From Anaerolineaceae bacterium (GTDB lineage: Bacteria; Chloroflexota; Anaerolineae; Anaerolineales; Anaerolineaceae), in the NCBI GenBank assembly GCA_029975475.1, contig JARKPB010000008.1:62001-126000 (forward strand): a stretch of DNA of 64,000 nt. Reading direction: 5' to 3'. Shown one piece after another: positions 16,368 to 25,439 of this stretch. A program made the translations under genes and the position numbers. Each line of letters begins with the position of its first letter. Within the stretch, counting starts at the first letter, position 1. The notes beneath the pieces are model-generated. The model saw only the letters and a list, made by a program, of their open reading frames with translations. It was not told where the DNA came from and ran no database searches.

Positions 16368-17030
16368 CTATTCATAGGGAGTCGCGTCCCAGAACTGGCA
16401 AAACTTTTGAATGCCGTCCAGCGTGTAGGGATGCTGGAAACCTTCCTGGTAAACCGCCAGACCGGCGGTTACGATATCCGCGCCAGCCACAGCGCTGTCC
16501 ACGATTTGACGGGCGTTCCGCACCGCGGCGACGATGATTTGGGTTTCAAAGTCGTAGTTGTCGCGGATGGTTACGATGTCTTCAACCAGGGCGCGGGTTT
16601 CTTCGCCGTTGGCTTCTTTCCAGCCGACAAACGGCGAGATGTAATACGCGCCGGAGCGCATGGCCTGCAATGCCTGCATGGCGGAAAAAATGAGGGTGCA
16701 ATTGACGCGAATGTTCTTCCTGGCAAGCGCTTCGATGACCTTGAACGAAGGCTCGATGCACTGCAGCTTAATCACAAAGTTTGGGGAGATGGCTGCCAGT
16801 TTCTCGGCTTCAGGCAGCATTTCTTCATAGGTTGTGAAATGCGGGTTGACTTCTACCGAGACGGTTTTTGGGGTGCCTTCGACCAGGCTGGCGATTTCGC
16901 GGATGACGGTCATAAAAGGCTTACCGGAGGCCTGAATGTGGCGCGGATTGGTGGTAACGCCGTCAATTTGAAAAGCGTCGATTGCGTACGCAATTTCCTT
17001 TACGTGGGCGCTGTCCAGAAAAAATTGCAT
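16368..17030 (-). CDS. FSA/TalC-type transaldolase (candidate sulfofructose transaldolase)
   Basis: A 220-residue class I aldolase-type transaldolase. It starts MQFFLDSAHVKEI, has GVTTNPRHI at 24-32, and the Schiff-base lysine Lys88 in FVIKLQC, aligning with Lys85 of E. coli fructose-6-phosphate aldolase. The small, decameric-type length separates it from the long TalB type. An Arg follows TTNP where Ser or Thr is usual, which could bear on anion binding. AAGGAG precedes the ATG. Transaldolases of this size cleave sulfofructose in the known sulfo-TAL pathway, giving sulfolactaldehyde and fructose 6-phosphate. The position between a sugar isomerase and SuyAB-like genes fits that role. Confidence 0.8.
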   Translation of the reverse strand: MQFFLDSAHVKEIAYAIDAFQIDGVTTNPRHIQASGKPFMTVIREIASLVEGTPKTVSVEVNPHFTTYEEMLPEAEKLAAISPNFVIKLQCIEPSFKVIEALARKNIRVNCTLIFSAMQALQAMRSGAYYISPFVGWKEANGEETRALVEDIVTIRDNYDFETQIIVAAVRNARQIVDSAVAGADIVTAGLAVYQEGFQHPYTLDGIQKFCQFWDATPYE

Positions 17031-17042
17031 GATGTGCTCCTT

Positions 17043-19211
17043 CTAAAAAGATTTCAACTCAACACCGGCGGGGAGGTTGAGCAGGCGGCCGTTTTGATCC
17101 ACCTGCAGCGCAATACCGGGGAGCTGCAGCCCGATCCGGGGTGTGCCGAACGCCCAGATTTCCTGCAGATCCAGATCGGGTTTGAGCAGGCCGGTATGCT
17201 GGACGGCCGGGCCGAGCGGCAGCAGCCAGCCCTCGCGGCCGAAGACCGGGATGCGGTCAAGCGGCATGACCCGCTCAAACTGGCCAGGTCCCTCGACCCA
17301 GGTCTGTTCCCAGAGGTCAAACCAGCGGCCTCGCGGCAGATAATAGCGCACTTTCCCGCCGGGAACGACCACCGGTGCGACCAACAGGGCATCCCCCAGC
17401 ATGTACTGCTGCTCCGCCTGCCAGGCCAGGCGGTCTTGCGGAAAAGCCAAAACCATCGAGCGAACCACAGGCAGGCCGGTCTGGCTGGCCTGCAGCGCCA
17501 GCGACTGCAGGTAAGGGATCAGCCGGTAGCGGAAAGAAAGCCACCGGCGGACGATGTCTTCCGCTTCCTGGCCGTAGACCCAGGGTTCGCGTTCTCCCAG
17601 GCCGTGAAAACGGGTATGCGAACAAAGGACGCCGGCCTGAGCCCAGCGGACATACAGTTCTGGTTCAGGGTTGCCGACCGCGAATCCGCCGATATCATGC
17701 GCGTAAAAAGGTCCGCCGCTCATCCCCCAGGCCTGCGCGCCGCGAACGCTGGCGGCCAGACCTTCCCAGTCGGATTGCGGATCACCGCCCCACTGAACCG
17801 GATAACGCTGGCCGCCTGCCCAGGCTGCCCGGCCCCAGACCATGGGCTCATCCTGGCTGTATTGATCGGCGGCTTCATACACACAACGGTTATACAGGTG
17901 GGTATAGATATTGTGGAGGCGAGCGCCGGAATCCCCGTTGTAGGCGACGACTTCGGCCGGCACAGCCTCGCCGTAGTCAGTCTTCATCACACTGACCCCA
18001 ATCTCAAAAAGCGCTTGATGCTGATCGCGGAACCAGGCGTAGGCTTCCGGATTGGTGAAATCGAGGATCCCGGAAGGCATCAGGTGCGGCCAGGACTTAT
18101 CATACGGCCAGGGGAACCAGCGGTGGATGTAGGGGCTTCCATCCGGGTTTTTGAGGAAGAAACCGCGGTCAGCCAGTTCGTTGAAGAGCGGATTGCGGGT
18201 GGAAAGATACGAATACTCCCACAGATTCAGGCGGATGCCAAGATCGCGCAGTTGGCGCACGAAAGCCGGGGGATCGGGATAACGGGCCGGGTCCCACTGG
18301 AAATCGAAGCGGTCTTCCATGGTGTGCCAGGCGCGGCCGTCGAGGAGAAGCACATCGCAGGGGATCTGGCGTTCGCGCAGGGTGCGGGCAACATGCAGGG
18401 CTTCCTCGGCGGTGCGGTAGTAGGCGCGGGACATCCACATGCCGTACGACCAGCGCGGCGGCAGGGCCGCCCGACCGGTCAGGTGGGTGTAGCGCTCGAT
18501 CAGCCCGGCAGGATCGGGAGCGCTGATAAAGAAAAGATCCAGTTCGCGGTCAAATACCTGGAAAATATAGGAGCGGTGAGACCAGTTGGGGTAACCCACC
18601 CCGTGAATGACTTTTGAAGGGGTGTGGGTAAAGAGACCCCAACCCTCCGGGCTCCAGGCAAAGGGGGTGTTTTTATAGGAAAGTTCGGAATTTAAGGTGG
18701 TGGCATCTTCGTTCCAGGAATGGATGCGCTGGCCGCGCCGGTTGAGCGAAGCCCACTTCTCACCCAGCCCGTAAATTGGCTCGTCATTTCCCAGCGCCAT
18801 AGAAACCAGCCAGGAATCAGACCGGCGGGCGAAGGGCGAAAACCGCAGATGCCCTTCGATGGTGCGGTCGGTGACGGACTGCAGCAAGAGGCGGCTGCCG
18901 TCCCACAGGCGTATGCGCAGCGGTCCATTGAACAATTCCAGGGTGAGATTTCCCGCCCGGATCTGGCATCCATTCGGCAAATCCGCAACTTCAAGCGGCA
19001 GGTCTTCGGAGCTGGCGGCCAGGATTCCGTAATCCGGCTGGGCAGGCCCGGGAAAGCGCAGGCGCAGGATGCCGGAGGAAAACGCGCTGACCTCAAAATC
19101 GCCCGCCAGGGTGGAAAAGATCACCCGGCCAGGTTCCACAGTCTTGATTCGAAACGATTCGAGCGGCTCGTACCCTTTTTGTAACTGGATACCTTCGTGA
19201 TGGAGGATCAT
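17043..19211 (-). CDS. GH31 glycosidase, YicI (alpha-xylosidase)-like
   Basis: A 722-residue family-31 glycoside hydrolase: N-terminal beta domain (1-235), (beta/alpha)8 barrel (about 250-590) and C-terminal beta domains. The nucleophile is Asp412 in MKTDYGE and the acid/base Asp477 in QWGGDPQSDW. Both, and DFQWDPARYPDP near 303-314, follow the E. coli alpha-xylosidase YicI pattern. It lacks the Q-x12-R-x2-W sulfonate-binding block found in the second GH31 of this window, so it is not an obvious sulfoquinovosidase. No signal peptide is seen, so it should act inside the cell on glycosides brought in by the ABC importer. The start at 19211 follows TTGGAG; the longer frame to 19340 overlaps the permease gene. 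Confidence 0.88.
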   Translation of the reverse strand: MILHHEGIQLQKGYEPLESFRIKTVEPGRVIFSTLAGDFEVSAFSSGILRLRFPGPAQPDYGILAASSEDLPLEVADLPNGCQIRAGNLTLELFNGPLRIRLWDGSRLLLQSVTDRTIEGHLRFSPFARRSDSWLVSMALGNDEPIYGLGEKWASLNRRGQRIHSWNEDATTLNSELSYKNTPFAWSPEGWGLFTHTPSKVIHGVGYPNWSHRSYIFQVFDRELDLFFISAPDPAGLIERYTHLTGRAALPPRWSYGMWMSRAYYRTAEEALHVARTLRERQIPCDVLLLDGRAWHTMEDRFDFQWDPARYPDPPAFVRQLRDLGIRLNLWEYSYLSTRNPLFNELADRGFFLKNPDGSPYIHRWFPWPYDKSWPHLMPSGILDFTNPEAYAWFRDQHQALFEIGVSVMKTDYGEAVPAEVVAYNGDSGARLHNIYTHLYNRCVYEAADQYSQDEPMVWGRAAWAGGQRYPVQWGGDPQSDWEGLAASVRGAQAWGMSGGPFYAHDIGGFAVGNPEPELYVRWAQAGVLCSHTRFHGLGEREPWVYGQEAEDIVRRWLSFRYRLIPYLQSLALQASQTGLPVVRSMVLAFPQDRLAWQAEQQYMLGDALLVAPVVVPGGKVRYYLPRGRWFDLWEQTWVEGPGQFERVMPLDRIPVFGREGWLLPLGPAVQHTGLLKPDLDLQEIWAFGTPRIGLQLPGIALQVDQNGRLLNLPAGVELKSF

Positions 19212-19228
19212 GGACGCTCCAAAAATGG

Positions 19229-20281
19229 TTATTTCATACCGGTGGTGGCGATCCCGGTGGTAATGTAACGCTGCAGGATGCCAAACACAGCCGTGATGGG
19301 CAGAAGGGTCAGAACGGTCATTGCCAGGATCAGATTCCATTGAATATTTAATTCGCCCTGGAACGAGGCGAGACCGACCTGAAGGGTAAAGAATTCGTTG
19401 CGGCTGAGGACGATCAGCGGCCAGAGGAAGTCATTCCAGCGCCACATCACCGAGAAAATTGCCAGCACGGCGATCGCGGGTTTTGCCAGCGGCAGGATGA
19501 CCTGGGCGTAGATGCGCCACTCGCTGGCGCCGTCAATCCGGGCCGCGTCAATCAATTCGTCCGGGATGGTGAGCATATACTGGCGCAGCATGAACACGCC
19601 GGTAGGGGTCGCGGCGGCCGGGATGATCACCCCCAGGAGGTTATTGTTCCAGCCAATCTTGGTGATTACCAGGAAAACCGGCACCATGACGACCGATAAC
19701 GGCACCATCAGGGTGGAGATCATAATCAGGAAGATGGTTTGGCGGCCGCGAAAGCGGTATTTGCTGAGGGCGAAGGCGGCCATGCTGTTGACCAGCAGGG
19801 TTAAGAGGGTTGCCACGACGGTTACCACAATACTGTTCCACAGATACAGGCCAAAGTCAAAACTCTTGATGCCTTCAATGTAATTATCCAGCGTGAAAGC
19901 CACCTTCTCGACGGGTTTGCGCTGGTTGATATTGACCTTGATAATTTCACCGGGATTTTGCGGGTCAATTAACTGAGCTTCCAGACCAACCCGGCGCACC
20001 TGCGCCAGGGTGCGGGTAGAGCCGTCGGGAAATTGGACTTCGAACAGCGGCAGGGGTTTTTCGTAACCTTCCACGGAGATGGTTTGCTGCTGGTATGGGA
20101 GAAAGCGTGGTGGGAATTTGGCAATTTCCTGGGTGGTTTTGAAGGAGGACAAAACCAACCACAGGATTGGGCCAAACATCACCACCACGCCGGCGATCAA
20201 ATACAGGTAGGAAAGGACATCCGTCAGGTGCGGGCGTTTGCGGCCGCGGCGGGCTGTCAGGAAAGTGAATCGTTGGCTCAT
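19229..20281 (-). CDS. sugar ABC transporter permease, MalG-like
   Basis: A 350-residue inner-membrane permease. It has a first transmembrane helix near 25-48 and an unusually long extracytoplasmic insert of roughly 75 residues (FPDGSTRTLAQVRRVGLEAQ). The five-helix MetI-like core follows, with the EAA loop DELIDAARIDGASEWRIYAQ near 250-270 that docks with the ATPase. It ends with the MalG-type C terminus. GAGGAG precedes the ATG at 20281, which lies one base past the upstream permease stop (TGAGATG). No ATP-binding gene is in the operon, so a shared MsmX/UgpC-type ATPase must serve it. Confidence 0.9.
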   Translation of the reverse strand: MSQRFTFLTARRGRKRPHLTDVLSYLYLIAGVVVMFGPILWLVLSSFKTTQEIAKFPPRFLPYQQQTISVEGYEKPLPLFEVQFPDGSTRTLAQVRRVGLEAQLIDPQNPGEIIKVNINQRKPVEKVAFTLDNYIEGIKSFDFGLYLWNSIVVTVVATLLTLLVNSMAAFALSKYRFRGRQTIFLIMISTLMVPLSVVMVPVFLVITKIGWNNNLLGVIIPAAATPTGVFMLRQYMLTIPDELIDAARIDGASEWRIYAQVILPLAKPAIAVLAIFSVMWRWNDFLWPLIVLSRNEFFTLQVGLASFQGELNIQWNLILAMTVLTLLPITAVFGILQRYITTGIATTGMK

Positions 20282-20282
20282 C

Positions 20283-21293
20283 TCAGTTCTCCTCACGGCG
20301 CGCCAGCAATTGAATACCGGTCAGGATGATCAGGACAGCCGCCATCACCAGAGATGCCGCAGCCGCCAGACCGAAAAGTTTATTCGGGCTGGAAAAGCCG
20401 TAGTTATAAATGAATTGAACCAGGAAAAGCGTCGCCGTGCCTGGACCACCGCCAGTGAACACAAAGGCAATATCAAAGACCTGGACGGCTCTGATCAGAG
20501 AGAGAACCACCACCACCACCATGGTCGGGGTAAGCAGCGGCATGGTGATCCTGGTGAACGCCTGCCAGGGATTGGCGCCGTCGATGGCTGCGGCTTCGTA
20601 AAGGTCAGCCGGGATGGATTGCAGTCCGGCAAGCAGGATCAGCGTATAAAAACCCATGAATGCCCAGATGCTGATCATCACCACCCAGAACTGTGCCTGC
20701 TGCGCGTTGATCAGGAAGGGCATTTTTTGATAGCCGAGGGAGGTGAGGATACCGTTTAGCGCGCCGGTGTCCTGCAGGATCCATTTCCAGATTAAGGAAA
20801 CCACAATCGGGGATAATAAGACCGGGTAGAAAAATACCGAACGGAAAAACCCGCGGGCTTTGATTTTGCGGTTCAGGATCAACGCTGTCAACAGCGAGAT
20901 CAGAACCATCCCTGCCACCTGGAAGACAACGTACCAGATGGTGTTATAGACCGCCCGCCAGAAAAGGTCTTCGACACAGGTATTGGGATCGAGATAATTT
21001 TTACAGGTGAGCAGCTGCTCAAAGTTCTGCGTGCCAACCCAGGGGCGCTGTTCCGGGAAAAAGGAAGTGCCGCCGGTGAAGGCATAGACAAAGTTAAGCA
21101 GCATGGGGAAGAGGATGAAAATGCCAAAAATAAGCAGATTGGGCAGGACGAAGACATAGGGCATGCCTTTAATCCCCAGCAAGCGCTGGATAAAAGAGAA
21201 GATAAAATCCACAGCGGCTACCAGACCGTCATAAACGGCGGTGAAGAAGCGGTCAGCGGTATCTCTCAGTGTTTTCAGATTGGCAAGGGACAT
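20283..21293 (-). CDS. sugar ABC transporter permease, MalF-like
   Basis: A 336-residue MalF/UgpA-type permease with six or seven helices and the EAA loop ADLYEAAAIDGANPWQAFTR near 230-250. It contains a periplasmic loop with two Cys (LLTCKNYLDPNTCVEDLF near 97-114), which might form a disulfide. It pairs with the MalG-like permease and lies downstream of the lipoprotein gene, separated from it by a strong hairpin that probably lowers permease expression relative to the binding protein. The ribosome site is weak. Confidence 0.9.
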   Translation of the reverse strand: MSLANLKTLRDTADRFFTAVYDGLVAAVDFIFSFIQRLLGIKGMPYVFVLPNLLIFGIFILFPMLLNFVYAFTGGTSFFPEQRPWVGTQNFEQLLTCKNYLDPNTCVEDLFWRAVYNTIWYVVFQVAGMVLISLLTALILNRKIKARGFFRSVFFYPVLLSPIVVSLIWKWILQDTGALNGILTSLGYQKMPFLINAQQAQFWVVMISIWAFMGFYTLILLAGLQSIPADLYEAAAIDGANPWQAFTRITMPLLTPTMVVVVVLSLIRAVQVFDIAFVFTGGGPGTATLFLVQFIYNYGFSSPNKLFGLAAAASLVMAAVLIILTGIQLLARREEN

Positions 21294-21309
21294 GCTTCAC
21301 ATCCTGTGA

Positions 21310-21336
21310 GGGGCGCGGGGAAACTCCCCGCGCCCC
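21310..21336 (-). repeat. GC-rich hairpin between binding-protein and permease genes
   Basis: A perfect 11-bp stem of G/C only (ggggcgcgggg at 21310-21320, ccccgcgcccc at 21326-21336) with an AAACT-type 5-base loop. There is no T tract. This placement, after the binding protein and before the permeases, is typical of attenuating or mRNA-stabilising hairpins that make the binding protein the most abundant product. Confidence 0.8.
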
Positions 21337-21351
21337 GAAAATTAGCGGCGG

Positions 21352-22674
21352 TTATTTCTGGGCTTCGGCAATCGCCTTGTCAATATCCTGCTGCAGGTTC
21401 AGGAGCATGTCATCCAGGCTCAATTCTCCGCTCAGGTACTGGGCAATGCGGTTGGCGCTGTTGCGGTAATATGCGAAAGCATACGGGTGGACGTTCAGGC
21501 TGGCGGCCTGTTCGGTCAGTTTGGTGACTTCGTTGGTGTAAACGCCCAGGGCAGCGACCACATCGGGGTTGTCGGTCTTGTACTGCACGCCCTTGGCCGC
21601 GACTTCTTTGTGCGCCGGCAGGGCCAGGGTCCCGGCTGAGAATTCGGCGTAATTTTCCGCTTTGATCAAGAATTCGATCAGCATGGCGACTTCTTGCGGG
21701 TGCTTGGTGGAAGCAAAGCCGACCACCGCAGAACCGCCGGAAATGCCGGTTGAACCGCCGGGGCCGGTGGGATTCGGAACCACCACCCAGTCAAAGGTGT
21801 CGCCGACGTCTTTGACAATCCCGTTGATCTGCCAGGAACCAGACATGCACATCACCAGCTGGCCAGCCTTGAAGGGACCAATGCAGCTGTTGACCGGTTC
21901 AGCGGATAACCAGACCTGCACGGGGGTGATGCCGTTATCGAACCAGCCTTTGACAATCTGGGCGAAGGCGCGGAAGCCGGGGGTATCCACGGTGAACTTG
22001 CCTTCGGCGTTAATCAGGGTCGCGCCCATGCTCATCGCGGGGCCAGCGAAGCGGTGTCCGGTGCGGTCAATCGAGATGGCGTATTCAGCGCCGGTGGCTT
22101 CCTTCACTTTTTTGGTGATCTCGGTCCACTGCTCCCAGGTGGTGCCTTCGCCAGGGATTTCAATGCCCGCCTGGTCGAAGAGGGTCTTATTGACGTACGG
22201 CCCGGTGATGGTGAGGGCGTCCGGATAACCGCCAAAACCCAGCGCGTTCAGGATGGGGGCGGGGAAGTTGGCTTCGTAGTAGGCGGGGTCGGCCATGTAG
22301 CCGCGCAGATCAAGCAGTTTTCCGCGGTAGGCTCCGAAGTTGGTGATGCGGGCGAGATCCGGGCCTTCACCGGCTTCCACCTGGGCGGGCAGCTGCTCAT
22401 CAATGGTCTTGTAGGGTACCACGTCCAGAACCACGGTGATGTAAGGATACTCGGCCATGAATTTGTCCAGGATGGGTTTCATCACGTCCGCTTCAACGCC
22501 ATCCGCGTAGTAGGTGAAGCGCAGCTCCACCGGCTCCTTAGGCGCTTCGGTGGGGGCTTCGGTAACCACCGGAGCTTCGGTGGGGGCTTCGGTAGCCGGA
22601 GCAGCGGGGGCGCCGCAGGCCGTTAGAAGCAGAACGACCACCATCAGGAAAGCAAACAACCTGGCTGACTTCAT
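21352..22674 (-). CDS. sugar ABC transporter substrate-binding lipoprotein
   Basis: A 440-residue MalE/UgpB-type extracellular binding protein. The signal peptide ends in the lipobox LTAC (Cys near residue 19), followed by a TEAPTEAP low-complexity tether that holds the protein on the membrane. The mature part begins VELRFTYYADGVEADVMKPI and carries the cluster-1 binding-protein pattern (WEQWTEITKKVKEATG, GSWQINGIV, SGGSAVVGFASTKHPQEVAMLIEFLI). The start at 22674 follows AGAGGAG; the longer frame lacks a signal peptide at its own N terminus. The ligand cannot be read from sequence; the operon suggests a glycoside such as a sulfoquinovose or xylose glycoside. Confidence 0.9.
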   Translation of the reverse strand: MKSARLFAFLMVVVLLLTACGAPAAPATEAPTEAPVVTEAPTEAPKEPVELRFTYYADGVEADVMKPILDKFMAEYPYITVVLDVVPYKTIDEQLPAQVEAGEGPDLARITNFGAYRGKLLDLRGYMADPAYYEANFPAPILNALGFGGYPDALTITGPYVNKTLFDQAGIEIPGEGTTWEQWTEITKKVKEATGAEYAISIDRTGHRFAGPAMSMGATLINAEGKFTVDTPGFRAFAQIVKGWFDNGITPVQVWLSAEPVNSCIGPFKAGQLVMCMSGSWQINGIVKDVGDTFDWVVVPNPTGPGGSTGISGGSAVVGFASTKHPQEVAMLIEFLIKAENYAEFSAGTLALPAHKEVAAKGVQYKTDNPDVVAALGVYTNEVTKLTEQAASLNVHPYAFAYYRNSANRIAQYLSGELSLDDMLLNLQQDIDKAIAEAQK

Positions 22675-22745
22675 TGAATTATCTCCTCTATATGTTTTTG
22701 ATAGGTTAAACAGGCACGACAAAAGGTTCACACGGTCATCCTTTC

Positions 22746-24116
22746 TCAGTTCACCTCCGTAGAATCGATATTTAGCACAGGGGTGCGGGTAATTTCGGCA
22801 AACGCCTGCAGTTCCGCGGCGAAGTCTCCATACGTGAGCGAGATATGATGTTCCAGACCCTGGCGCATCAAGAGGTCTAAAAAGGTCTGCGCCCCACAGC
22901 GCAGCTTCAACACGCCGGCAGTGCCGCTGAAGGGTTTGGGTTCCGCCATCATCTGCCCGAGCCCGTACACCAGCCGCAAAGCGCCGGTAGACTGGCTGAG
23001 GCGGGCGAGGGTGACCGCACCGGGTTTGAGCGGGAAATCCATCACCAGGGGAACTTTGCGGTTGGAGTGAATTTCGCCGCGCGGCTGCGCAGTGGGATCA
23101 GCCATGGATAACGGCGCAAGGCCGCAATGCCACAGGGCGACGCGGTCATTTTCCGCATCCACCCCGACCATATCGGTTCCAAAAGCGGGCGCGTCCGCAA
23201 GCATTTGAAGGATTAATTGTGTGACGGTGCCGTTAATATCCGCTTCGCAGGAGCAGGGCAGCGGGCTGGCCAGGTTAAAACCGTCCGACAGCATGGACAT
23301 CGCCCCGCAGGCCGCGCAGCCCATCACGGTGAAAAATTCAGGCCAGCAGCGCACGGCAAGGCCGTCCAGTTTTTGGTCCAGCGCGATGGTTTTAAGCGCA
23401 TGGTAGACGCTCAGGGTCCCGCTTAAAGGTGCCTGGTCGAGTTCAGCCAGGTTGTTCAGGCGAAGATCCAGCGCTGCCCGGGTGCTGCTCACATCTTCGG
23501 AAGGGACGCTTCTGGCCAGGCTGAAGACCTGTTCCAGCGGAATGCGCTGGATTTGAATACCAAACTGGCTGGAGAGGGCGGCTTCATCCAGATGGCAGGA
23601 ATCCATCCCCGGGGGATGCTCGCCAACCACACCCAGGCGGGTATTGGAAAGGCGGCGGCGCAGCGCCCCGGCAGCCGCCCGGACCCGCACCTGGTTAATC
23701 ACGCCGGGATCCTGAGGGTCGGCGTAGGCGTAGGCGTATCCGCGGCCGCGCAGGGTGAGCGCGTGGGCTGCCAGATTAATTCCGCAAAGCGAATTGAGGC
23801 GCAAACGCCCGCCGCTCCACGCTTCGGGGACGGCCCACAAAAATACCGGCGCGCTGGTCTCTTCCACCAGGGCAGTCACCAGGGTGCTGTCCGCGAAGGT
23901 GGCTTGAAAAATCAGGAATAAATCCGCGTCCAAAGAATTCAGCTCGCTGGCCGCGGCCCGGGCCTGATCCAGGTCGCTAATCACGGCGGCCGGTTCAATC
24001 AACTCAAAACCAGCGTCGAGCAGCGCCTGGCGGGCCAGGCGGATTTTCTCTTCCGCCAGAGGGACGTCGAAGGTGGTGCGGATCAGGGGCAGAAAGGCGA
24101 GGCGGAGCGTTTTCAT
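22746..24116 (-). CDS. sugar isomerase, L-fucose/L-arabinose isomerase superfamily
   Basis: A 456-residue ketol-isomerase-type protein. Typical blocks are ADLFLIFQATFADSTLV (Rossmann-like N domain, about 64-80), SLCGINLAAHAL (109-120), a metal-site region with Glu260 (RCWPEFF), and CEADINGTV near 290-298. His330 in LWHCGLAP and a C-terminal HHISLTYGD block follow. It is shorter than E. coli FucI (about 590). It is the first enzyme gene after the ROK regulator. In a transaldolase-type sulfoglycolysis operon this position would be the aldose-ketose isomerase turning sulfoquinovose into sulfofructose. A plain pentose or deoxyhexose isomerase is the alternative. Confidence 0.78.
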   Translation of the reverse strand: MKTLRLAFLPLIRTTFDVPLAEEKIRLARQALLDAGFELIEPAAVISDLDQARAAASELNSLDADLFLIFQATFADSTLVTALVEETSAPVFLWAVPEAWSGGRLRLNSLCGINLAAHALTLRGRGYAYAYADPQDPGVINQVRVRAAAGALRRRLSNTRLGVVGEHPPGMDSCHLDEAALSSQFGIQIQRIPLEQVFSLARSVPSEDVSSTRAALDLRLNNLAELDQAPLSGTLSVYHALKTIALDQKLDGLAVRCWPEFFTVMGCAACGAMSMLSDGFNLASPLPCSCEADINGTVTQLILQMLADAPAFGTDMVGVDAENDRVALWHCGLAPLSMADPTAQPRGEIHSNRKVPLVMDFPLKPGAVTLARLSQSTGALRLVYGLGQMMAEPKPFSGTAGVLKLRCGAQTFLDLLMRQGLEHHISLTYGDFAAELQAFAEITRTPVLNIDSTEVN

Positions 24117-24134
24117 GCGGGTATCCGATACAGG

Positions 24135-25382
24135 TTAGTTTTGGTTGTGTAGGTAAAACAGATTCATTAATGCCAGGGCAGAAGCGCCCAGAACGCCAGC
24201 CTTCCAGCCAAAGCTGGTGGCTTCGATCCGCACGCGTTTGCCCATGCCGCCAAAAGACAGTTCGGCCACAGCGCGGCGGACAGGTTCGAGGAAGAAATCC
24301 TGTCCGCGGGCAAAGATACCGCCGAGGAGGATTAATTCCGGGTTGAAGATGTTCACCAGGCCGGCCAGGGCTGCGCCCAGGTAATACGATCGGTCTTCCA
24401 GCATGGCGCGCACCTGATCATCTCCGCTGCGGCCGGCGCGAAAGACGCGCTCAATTGGGGAGATGTCGTTTTCGTCAGCGAGCGTGTGCGCCAGGATCCC
24501 GCCCGGGTTGCGGCGGGCAATCTGATCCGCCTGGCGGAGGAGCGCGTTTTCAGAAACCAGGGTTTCGAGACAACCGCGGTTGCCGCAGCGGCAGGTTTCG
24601 CCGCCGCGCAGTAAAACCGGAGTATGGCCAATCTCACCCGCCCCTTTGGTGCTGCCGCGGAAAACCTGGCCATTAAAGATCAACCCTGCGCCAACCCCAA
24701 CCCGGCCGTAGACGAAAGCGAGCGAATCCACACCCCTGCCAGCGCCGAAATAAGTTTCGCCGAGCGCCATGGTGCGCACATTGTTATCAACCACCACAGG
24801 CAGGTTCAACCGCTGCGACAGAATTTCGCGCAGCGGCACGTCGCGCCAGTTTAAGTTGGGTGCCAGCAGGTTAACGCCGGTCTGAAAATCGACCAAGCCG
24901 GAAGCCCCGACGCCGACGCCCAGGATGCGGGCGCGGTCTACGCCGCTTTCAAGGATGACCTGCTCCGCGGTCGCGACCATCTGGTCAATCACCCGATCGG
25001 CCGGCAGATCGACCTCGAAGGTGACCAGACGGTTGTGCAGCATTTCGTTGGTGATATTGGAAACCCCGATGCGGAACAGCCCGACGCCGATGTGAATGCC
25101 GAGGACAAACCGGGCGTTGGGTTCGAGACGGATGCAGGTGCGCGGGCGGCCGACCGGGCGGTTTTCGGCGGGTTCCTGACAGTTGTCTTCAATCTCGCTG
25201 ATCAAGCCCTGGCCAATTAATTCCGCGATCAAATTGGTAATGGTGGTGTTGGATAGGTTGGTCTTCTGGGCGATTTGAACCCGTGACAGGGTGGCTTCAT
25301 GCAGAAGGCTGAGCAGCACGACCTGCAGATTATGCGACTTGACCAGATTTAACCCAGCGCCGTGATAGTTTTGAGCGGACAT
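24135..25382 (-). CDS. ROK-family transcriptional repressor
   Basis: A 415-residue ROK (NagC/XylR-type) regulator. The N-terminal winged helix-turn-helix (about 14-70) includes LLHEATLSRVQIAQKTNLSN. A sugar-kinase-like domain follows with the DNN loop (VVVDNNVRTMALGE), the GEIGHT block (KGAGEIGHTPVL), and the ROK zinc motif GETCRCGNRGCLE. It is the promoter-proximal gene of the isomerase-ABC-GH31-transaldolase-lyase operon and would bind the long inverted repeat at 25404-25434, giving autoregulation and sugar-induced release. Confidence 0.9.
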   Translation of the reverse strand: MSAQNYHGAGLNLVKSHNLQVVLLSLLHEATLSRVQIAQKTNLSNTTITNLIAELIGQGLISEIEDNCQEPAENRPVGRPRTCIRLEPNARFVLGIHIGVGLFRIGVSNITNEMLHNRLVTFEVDLPADRVIDQMVATAEQVILESGVDRARILGVGVGASGLVDFQTGVNLLAPNLNWRDVPLREILSQRLNLPVVVDNNVRTMALGETYFGAGRGVDSLAFVYGRVGVGAGLIFNGQVFRGSTKGAGEIGHTPVLLRGGETCRCGNRGCLETLVSENALLRQADQIARRNPGGILAHTLADENDISPIERVFRAGRSGDDQVRAMLEDRSYYLGAALAGLVNIFNPELILLGGIFARGQDFFLEPVRRAVAELSFGGMGKRVRIEATSFGWKAGVLGASALALMNLFYLHNQN

Positions 25383-25403
25383 TTGACCTGAAAGTGCGGG
25401 GAA

Positions 25404-25434
25404 TAATTATTTTATAAACTTTATAAAATAATTA
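25404..25434. promoter_or_regulatory. candidate ROK operator (perfect inverted repeat)
   Basis: Two 13-bp arms, TAATTATTTTATA (25404-25416) and TATAAAATAATTA (25422-25434), are exact inverted copies around a 5-base centre. AT-rich TTATTTTA/TAAAATAA halves are typical of NagC/Mlc/XylR-type ROK operators. It lies just downstream of a consensus promoter and 21 bases before the ROK start codon, so a bound repressor would block transcription start. Confidence 0.8.
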
Positions 25435-25439
25435 AGCTG

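Noticed and set aside
16407-18617. 736-codon open frame on the plus strand
   Set aside because: It lies fully antisense to the transaldolase and GH31 genes, has no family features, and reflects the GC-rich codon pattern of the true genes.
17043-19211. Calling this GH31 a sulfoquinovosidase by context
   Set aside because: The sulfonate-binding residues are absent and the active-site blocks follow the alpha-xylosidase YicI.
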